NCBI GenBank assembly: GCA_963691655.1
Contig: OY829328.1
Span: 8,460,204-8,524,203, forward strand
Source of the DNA: Toxonevra muliebris
Taxonomy: Eukaryota > Arthropoda > Insecta > Diptera > Pallopteridae
Reading direction: 5' to 3'
DNA: 64,000 nucleotides
Shown one piece after another: positions 57,789-64,000 of the stretch. The position numbers and the translations under genes were made by a program. Each line of letters starts with the position of its first letter. Positions within the stretch are counted from its first letter, which is position 1. Below the pieces are notes generated by a model. That model ran no database searches, had not been told where the DNA came from, and worked only from the letters and a program-made list of their open reading frames with translations.

Positions 57789-58870
57789 CTGTGGATTATG
57801 TCGAACAATTAAGCCAAATTTGCACCAGGGGATGTCAAGCAATTATTAAAAGCAATGTCAGATCTCTTGTTTTTATCATACACTGTATAGTAAACATAAA
57901 ACTATACATGTTAATTTTGTTACTGATCTTAGGTAGTTGGCGGTTTTTGATCGAATTAAAGTATAACCATTTACTTTAAGGTGAGTAAAAATGTCTGCGG
58001 TGAACAGCAAAGTTCTGGTTTACTTGGATTTACTTTCAGGCCTCACCTGCTCGCGCAGCTGCTAAATAGATCAAAGAATCTTTTTATAATTTCACCTATT
58101 ACGGCCAGCAAATCATATACATTCGCAATGACTTTAATCTTCTTTCTGTTTAATTCACGATCAGCCATAATAATTATGAGAGATACTCTCCGCTAAGTTT
58201 CTCCCTAATACTCTAATTGTTGCCTAACACTAACGGGTCGTAGCAGTGGCAGTAAAAAAATTACCTGTTCACTGTCAGTAAATTTATAAATGCAACTAAC
58301 CAGAGCAGCGCTGCAAATTGCAACTGCCTTAGATAAGCCTTACAACTCAAAGAATAGCAACTTCACTGCAATCATGATTCAAAAGACTGTGACGGCTTCA
58401 TTCTATATACACATGTACAAAATGACAGCGCTAAAAACGTCATTAATCTTATTATAAGCTTTGGAAAAAAATTTTTCAAAATGTGGATACTTTAAAATAA
58501 CTTTTTTTAGGTTTCTATAAAATTAAACTTTTAAATTTAATTTATGTAATTACAATGTAAACTGAAAACTATAATTGCCCAAACGCATCGCTGCGCTCTC
58601 TTTTAGTTTTTCCTACTTTTTTCATTTGTTTCTTTTTCTTCTTCTTGTTTCTGCTACGTGTCCCAGCTGCAATTTGCTCTTATTTATTTAATATTCATAC
58701 ATTTTCCATGCTCTCCCGCTGCTACTCACATTTTTCTAATAAATTTTAAAGTAGGTGTGTGTGTGCGTACAACAATCGCTCTCTACTCTTGAGTTGCGAT
58801 GTCGTATTGTAGTTGTGTTATTTTTTATTTAATTTAAAATTAAAATAAGTATTGCACAAAAAGTGTTTAG
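57789..58870. other. no recognised gene
   Basis: Contains donor-like AAGGTGAGTA near 57978 and acceptor-like ACTTTCAGGCC near 58032, but no coding sequence connects to them. CT-rich near 58590-58660. Nothing further. Confidence 0.35.
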
Positions 58871-58872
58871 TA

Positions 58873-59126
58873 CATTAAACCTTCGATTTACGTCGCGATA
58901 CATTCCAAAATTTGGCGACTCAAATCGAGACGACATAAATTGAAATAGGAAAATTCAGGAAACCTTCACTCAGCTGGTTATTTTCACGATGTAAAAGCGT
59001 AAAATTGAATTGAGATATGATAGACAATTTAACCATGTAAATCGAATAATTCAACGATTTAAACATAGAGATGTATATTTTTTGATTGTGACGTTAATGG
59101 GGCCGATATAAATTGAGAGATTACTG
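58873..59126. mobile_element. MITE with pogo/Tigger-like ends, 254 bp
   Basis: Ends CATTAAACCTTCGATTTACG (58873) and the complement CAGTAATCTCTCAATTTATA (59126) are inverted with divergence. TA flanks both sides (58871-58872, 59127-59128). The interior has GTAAATCGA, CGACTCAAATCGAGACGAC and similar motifs. CAG-type ends with TA duplication are typical of pogo/Tigger elements; assignment is by resemblance. Confidence 0.5.
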
Positions 59127-59536
59127 TATTTAGTTTATTTCTTCTACGCTATAACTGAATTTAATTCGATTTCTTAAGTTCACAAAAATAAAAAGCAAAA
59201 TAAGAAACACAAAAAGTTTTAGTGTGCATTTTTTTTTTTTTTTTTGCTCACTGCGGCGAAAAATAAAATTAAGTTAAGCACAAAAAACATAAGCAACTTT
59301 TCTAAAATCACTTTGTTCAATTGAAAGTTTGATACTTGCTGAGGTATTGCTGAAAGTTTTTGCATTATGTTAGCAAAACCAATAATGTATATTTATTTAA
59401 TATTTTAACACCATTTTTTAAAGTTAACAATTGCAAAAAAAAATAAATAATTATGTCTAGACCGAAATAATTTTTACTTTGTTAACAATTTGATTTTGAA
59501 AACGCTATTAAATTGATTTCTTGTGCAGAAATCATG

Positions 59537-59614
59537 TCGTCGCCTGAGGATTGATTTGGTGTACGTGTATACAAATTTATATACCTATACGCCAAATCAA
59601 TTCTCAGGCGACGA
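59537..59614. repeat. imperfect palindrome, 24-bp arms TCGTCGCCTGAG..
   Basis: Left arm 59537-59561 (TCGTCGCCTGAGGATTGATT) pairs with 59590-59614. One arm recurs near 61045-61072 (CACCAAATCAATTCTCAGGC). It is probably a small MITE with a solo-end relative nearby. Confidence 0.5.
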
Positions 59615-59684
59615 TGTGTGCATGCATAGCTGCATTTAGATTCATCTATCGAAAAACCGTCAAGCGCTTCAAAATGAGCAATTG

Positions 59685-60215
59685 ATTACTCCAACAATAT
59701 ACCACAGATAGCTGGAAGTATTCTAAAATTTTTTGATGTATTTTTTGAAAATTATAGCTCAAGTCACATGCTCTTGTGATACATATTAGACCAATGTCTT
59801 AAAGGGTTTAATGAGGAATGATAAAATGCGACACTAGCCATATATTTAATAGCTCTATTCGAGCTTAAGAATAAAGTTCTGGGTCACGGGGTAACAGGTT
59901 AAAAGTGAAAAATAAAATCACTTTACAATAACTAAAGAATAAAGAAAGAAAGATAGAAAGAGAACTTTTACTCTGGATTGACGCTTGACTAAAATATTTG
60001 TTACTCTTGTTTGAGAAAGTTAGTGCTGCCTACTTATTGACTTAGACGACAAAAGAAAATAAAAAACAAAAGTAAGGTCGCTAGTGCATTAAATTGGCAA
60101 CATTGATTGCAGAGAAGATGGATATTTATCCCACAGTATACAGTATGCCAGATAGCAAAAAGTAATCTGAAATATTCTCAGGTCTTCTGAGATTTGACAA
60201 TTATGACAAGTATTC
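59685..60215. repeat. dispersed repeat, ACAGTATGCCAGATAG family, copies 2 and 3
   Basis: 59685-59775 (CCACAGATAGCTGGAAGTAT) and 60135-60215 (ACAGTATGCCAGATAGCAAA) resemble 45356-45440. Between them is unassigned AT-rich DNA. Confidence 0.4.
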
Positions 60216-60721
60216 GCTCAATAAATTTTGACAAATAATTTCGTTTATCAAAGAAAACTCTTTTAACCCATTTTCGTCAGCTGTACACAAATAAATAAAT
60301 GAAATAAATGTTTTCTGAAATAAAAGCTCTCAAAATATTTTGTAGAGTGTGGTTCTATAATGTATTTAAATAAACAAAATGCAATACTTTTAAAATGGTC
60401 TTCTTCAAAAATATCTTCTTTATATTCTAAATAGTTTTACCGATTTCAAAAGAATTTTATTTAAATTTCGGAGAGGCAGATCTCATACTTGAATGGCATA
60501 CATAACAAAAAAAAACAATGGATGCGTGCAAGGCACGCAAGATATTTGATGTGTAAACAGTTAAGCCAACTGAATGCCATATACATAAGCTCACATATGT
60601 ATAACCATTTATAGGAGTTTGATGTATAATCTATATGCTTAGGTAAATAATTCAAATTGAAAGAATTCTTTTATAAACTTAAAAATTTATTAGATAACAT
60701 TATATTTTATATATATGTAAA

Positions 60722-60862
60722 ATTCACTATAAATTGCAAATTCACTATAAATTGCAAATGGTCTTGCATCATTGCAAATGCAAATTTTTGTTCCATATCG
60801 CATATATTTGTTGTTGTGATAGCAGAAATATTTTGCATTTGCACCAATTCGTGAATAGGGCT
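60722..60862. mobile_element. palindromic MITE, copy 2
   Basis: Shares GCAAATGGTCTTGCATCATT, CATATCGCATATATTTGT and GAAATATTTTGCATTTGCAC with 11743-11913. The right end GTGAATAGGGCT is kept. The left end carries a local duplication (TTCACTATAAATTGCAAA twice). Confidence 0.65.
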
Positions 60863-61092
60863 GATATGTTGTAGTTGAATCATTTTTCTTTTACTCAATG
60901 CATCGGGCACGATATGCTCGCATATACGCAACTGTAATTGCATCTTTTTTTCCGCGCTTTAAGTTTTTCTTCTTGTCGATTTGAAATTTTGTTAGATTTG
61001 GAAATTTTACATTACGTCGTATAGGTATATGAATTTGTACACACATACACCAAATCAATTCTCAGGCAACGATAAGTGCTTTCCGCATTTAA

Positions 61093-61300
61093 CCTTAGAA
61101 AGGCAACAGGAGTGACCAGTCACCCCACTACTTTTTAAAAGCATCGCAAAGAGATTTGCCTTAACTACATTTAATAAAAATAAGAAACAATGTATTTTCT
61201 TTGAAGTAAATAAGTGATTTTATAATAAATAAGTTTGATTTTTTTCTGTTTAACATTTTTGGTATTTACATAGATAAAAAAAAGTGTTAGCTTTGTAAGG
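61093..61300. mobile_element. TTAA-flanked MITE, 208 bp
   Basis: Ends CCTTAGAAAGGCAAC and GTTAGCTTTGTAAGG are inverted (about 12 of 15). TTAA flanks both sides (61089-61092, 61301-61304), a piggyBac-type signature. Interior non-coding. Confidence 0.65.
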
Positions 61301-61304
61301 TTAA

Positions 61305-62311
61305 TGTACAAAGCAAAGTTTTTATAATGCCGTGGTTTGCTATCATTATTACTACATTTTGTTTATACATTTATTGAAACCTAGATTCTTTATTATTATC
61401 ATTTTGTATTGTTTTTAAATTAAAAAAAAAAACTATTTAATTTTAATCCAATCTAACTAACCGAACTCAAAACCTATCAAACGCTTGTGTTTGCTACGGC
61501 GACTTCTCTGCTTGTATGGTATAGTCGATCTCCACACGTTTAACACCAACAAATAGTTCTGCCACGAATAAATGTACACACACATTTTGTTTTCGTATGT
61601 ACATACATGTGTGAGTAAATTGATCGAAACATAAACAAGCAAACTCCGCTCGTATTTTAATTTCTCCCTCTCTTCTTCTCTTCTCTCTTCTCTTTGTTGG
61701 TTAGAGTAGCACAGTCATGCCGCGCAGTAGTGTGAGCGAGAGAGGAAGTGGACTTTACAGTTATCTTACATCTTACGATACAGTTATTCTTACATTTTAA
61801 ACATTTGAAATTTTGCCCATACCGTGAGCTAAAATGTTTACACATCAAAAACTTTAAGTTTTGGGTTAAATCCTTGGTGCACATTTTGCACATGGTTGTT
61901 ACAAACGCCTTCGAAGATCTCGTTTATCAATATATAAAAAATTTTCTGGCTTTTTAAATTTTTCTATTTTATTTATATATTGTGCTAGTACCAATGGGTT
62001 AATACTTTTTTATATTTACTTCTGAAATTTAAATGTTTTGGGAGAAGTAAGAGAATAATTTATGTCAGTTCTATTTATTTCATTTTATTAATTTCACAAT
62101 GATTTATCCAAGAATACATTATCTCCGTTTTAAATACACTCACTCTCTAAAGTAAAACATTCTTTTTATACCTGGTTACCCTGCTAATGTAACTATATGA
62201 TATATTTTGCGCGATAGCTCTCGTCATAAGAAAGTTCATCATGTTTGTTTGTTAATTCATACTCATTGAATGCTGGTCATATCGATAAAAGAGAGGTTTG
62301 AAACACAATAG
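61305..62311. other. no recognised gene
   Basis: A - frame at 61657-61893 contains several Cys pairs (MCKMC, FKCLKCKNNC), but it has no start context and the spacing fits no zinc-finger class I know. CT-rich stretch at 61660-61695. Otherwise AT-rich. Confidence 0.35.
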
Positions 62312-62396
62312 TTGTATTCACGATCTGGTGATCTTTCATCGTTATAAATACATTTGCAACGATGCAAGACCATTTACACCAGATCGTGTATACACC
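62312..62396. mobile_element. palindromic MITE, copy 3 (short)
   Basis: TTGTATTCACGATCTGGTG and CACCAGATCGTGTATACAC form inverted ends. The interior GCAACGATGCAAGACCATTT matches the family at 11743. An internally deleted derivative of 85 bp. Confidence 0.55.
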
Positions 62397-62772
62397 TAGC
62401 AAAAATAGAGCATATAACCATGTTAGACTCAAGACTCTCTTTTAATATATATTGTAAAAACATGCTCATTAGATGGCTTATTAGCTTCATACATTTTGCT
62501 AAAGTATTTCAGATCTTCCTTGCGACAGCAAAATATGAAAATAGGGTGCTAAAAACCAAACAAAATGAAATGAATGCGTTTGGGATCTTATATGGAAAAA
62601 ACATTCATATTGCACATAAAAGAATTTCAGATATCAATTCCTATGTAAAATAAGCTGGTTAAGCGAATGGCGTACCCAGTTTTTTTTATATAATTGAACC
62701 GAAAGCCACGCCTAGCACCTAAAGTGACCATTTGGCACTATTTTTACGATTTTTCAAATTCACCCGTTAGGA

Positions 62773-64000
62773 TTTTGAAGATAGCGGTAATTTTTTTAAT
62801 CTAGTAAATTAGTTTTTAGTGAACCCATGTCCAGTAGAATCAAGTTCACCTTTGACAAACGTCGCCAAAAAATTGCAAAAATCAAAGTTGAAAAAATTAC
62901 CTTAAATTAATGAAACTTACCAATTAAGAAGTAACTACTAACTTTTAACATTTTCTCCATACTTAATCGGTTGCGTCAAAATTGTTTATTTATATCAATA
63001 TGTAATACAGGTGTCTCCCGTATAACACGATAGTTAGGTTCCACAAAAGCATCGTGTTGTGCGAATTCATGTTATACGGAACAAGGAAGCAGTATAAAAA
63101 GCGGAGTTAGGCTCCAAGAATTTAGAAATCTGCTGTATTATATATGAAATTGTATTATACGGGACAAACAAGTAGTACAGAAACAGAATTATGTTCCAAA
63201 AGTTTTAAAAATAACTTTTTGGGATAAGTGCTCTATCGAGCTGTCACATTCAGTGGCATTCACTTGCTTCATGTATATTTTAACTTTTTGTAGGGTTTGA
63301 TACATTATCTCCCTTTTATAAATAAATTCAAGTTTTTATTTTTGGTTGTAAAAAAGTTAAAAAAACAGAATGTTAGTTTATTGATTTTTTTTTTTAAAAA
63401 TTTTAATAATACGCACTTAACAGAAAATTTATTAGAACATTTAAAGAAAAAAATTTGAATTTAACAAGCAAAAATGACAATGAATCTAGAACACAGAGTG
63501 AACTGGAATTTGATAAATATAACAAATAAAAATTAAAGTTGTAGTTAAATAGATTATTAACAAATTTAAAAAGCGATTTGAATTTCTAAATTATTTTCAC
63601 TAAACGTGTTATATGAGGGATTCAGCTATTCGCAAATCGTGTTGGAAGGAAATCGTGCTATAGTGGCATCGTGTTATATGGGGATTTCCGCTATTAACAA
63701 ATCGTGTTGGAACGAAATCGTGCTCTACGAGTGCCGTGTTGTACGTGGGAAACCTGTACATATAATACTGTAATTGACAGACGAAAATAAAGATTACAAG
63801 TTTCCACGATGAGACAATTTTTTCAACTCCTGCTTTGAGGTAAGCTTGATTCCACTCGATATGGGTTCACTAAAAGTTAATTTACTAGTTCAAATATAGC
63901 TCGATTTAAAATATTTTTGGGTTTTTTATAAAGTAAATTGAATTACCTGCTATTCTACGTACTTCAATTTCAATAAAAAATTACCGCTATCTTCAAAATC
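62773..64000. mobile_element. long inverted repeat pair enclosing a nested MITE; right arm cut by window end
   Basis: 62773-62855 (GATTTTGAAGATAGCGGTAA ... TTTTTAGTGAACCCATGTCC) is the inverse of 63841-64000, except that the right arm has about 80 extra bases between the two blocks. The intervening DNA is 985 bp, of which 63008-63756 is another TIR element. Non-coding; class unknown. Confidence 0.6.
63008..63756. mobile_element. MITE with pogo/Tigger-like ends, 749 bp
   Basis: Ends CAGGTGTCTCCCGTATAACA (63008) and the complement CAGGTTTCCCACGTACAACA (63756) are inverted, with TA on both sides (63006-63007, 63757-63758). Subterminal CGTGTTATATG/GTGTTGGAA(C/G)GAAATCGTGC phrases repeat on the right side. 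Non-coding. Nested in the larger inverted repeat. Confidence 0.65.

Larger units (their letters stand above)
42196..64000 (+). other. presumed intron 2 of the 5-HT1A-like gene (continues past the window)
   Basis: The donor GTGAGT at 42196 opens an intron. The continuation of helix 1 and helices 2-7, which are highly conserved, are not visible on the + strand to the window end. The intron would then exceed 21.8 kb. This is inferred from absence, and small leader-type exons of other transcripts cannot be excluded. Confidence 0.5.

Noticed and set aside
61657..61893. Cys-rich 78-residue - frame, possible zinc-binding protein
   Set aside because: Cysteine spacing fits no class I know, the end is a GA-rich low-complexity run, and there is no splice or promoter context.
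1..64000. CRISPR arrays, operons, ribosome binding sites and rRNA genes
   Set aside because: The sequence is eukaryotic nuclear DNA. The tandem arrays are minisatellites without spacer architecture, and no rRNA block was recognised.

Overview
The window is AT-rich, intron- and repeat-dominated DNA from an insect nuclear genome, most likely a higher fly (Diptera) and plausibly a tephritid fruit fly. The taxon is inferred from three things: a receptor exon that resembles the Drosophila serotonin receptor 5-HT1A as I recall it; dense (CATA)n/(TGTA)n simple sequence; and typical fly transposon families (mariner, Tc1, Jockey/I/R1-type LINEs, Ty3/gypsy, tRNA-derived SINEs, TTAA-flanked MITEs). Bacterial-style gene finding is uninformative here: nearly all short open frames are chance or transposon debris.

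One host gene is supported. On the + strand a tiny first coding exon (ATG at 37405, donor at 37430) and a 489-bp second exon (41707-42195) encode the first 171 residues of a 5-HT1A-type aminergic G-protein-coupled receptor. They give a glycosylated extracellular N-terminus and the start of transmembrane helix 1. The remaining helices are not found in the 21.8 kb that follows, so the rest of the window after 42195 is probably intron. The 5' leader lies upstream of 37405, and its transcription start is not resolved.

Everything else recognisable is mobile DNA. 1-935 is a foldback-type inverted repeat built of 10-bp tandem units. 2-7 kb has LINE remnants and a terminal-inverted-repeat element. 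8173-9419 is a complete mariner copy with one premature stop, followed by an older decayed DDE transposon. 11.7-16.5 kb is a mosaic of a palindromic MITE, dismembered LINE reverse transcriptase and minisatellites. 17.6-20.7 kb is a LINE with an intact 971-residue endonuclease/reverse-transcriptase frame on the - strand. 23.6-24.2 kb is a TIR element. 27-33.7 kb has a SINE, a TTAA-flanked element carrying a nested retroposon, and a 305-bp near-identical duplication. Receptor intron 1 carries a 2.2-kb unassigned DNA transposon (37456-39639), with a nested SINE and decayed antisense open frames. Downstream, 43-45 kb has a Tc1 deletion derivative and a retroposon with an expanded CTACTATTTT array; 51.5-54.6 kb a gypsy relic, an 873-bp TIR element and a LINE RNase H relic; 56.4-57.8 kb a decayed Tc1-like element; 58.9-64 kb several MITEs and a large inverted repeat cut by the window end.

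The best candidates for undescribed systems are the 2.2-kb intron-1 transposon with iterated AGAAG..TTTTGTCAAA motifs, the 52583-53455 element with a basic open frame, and the foldback structures at both window ends. All family names come from motif reading without database searches.
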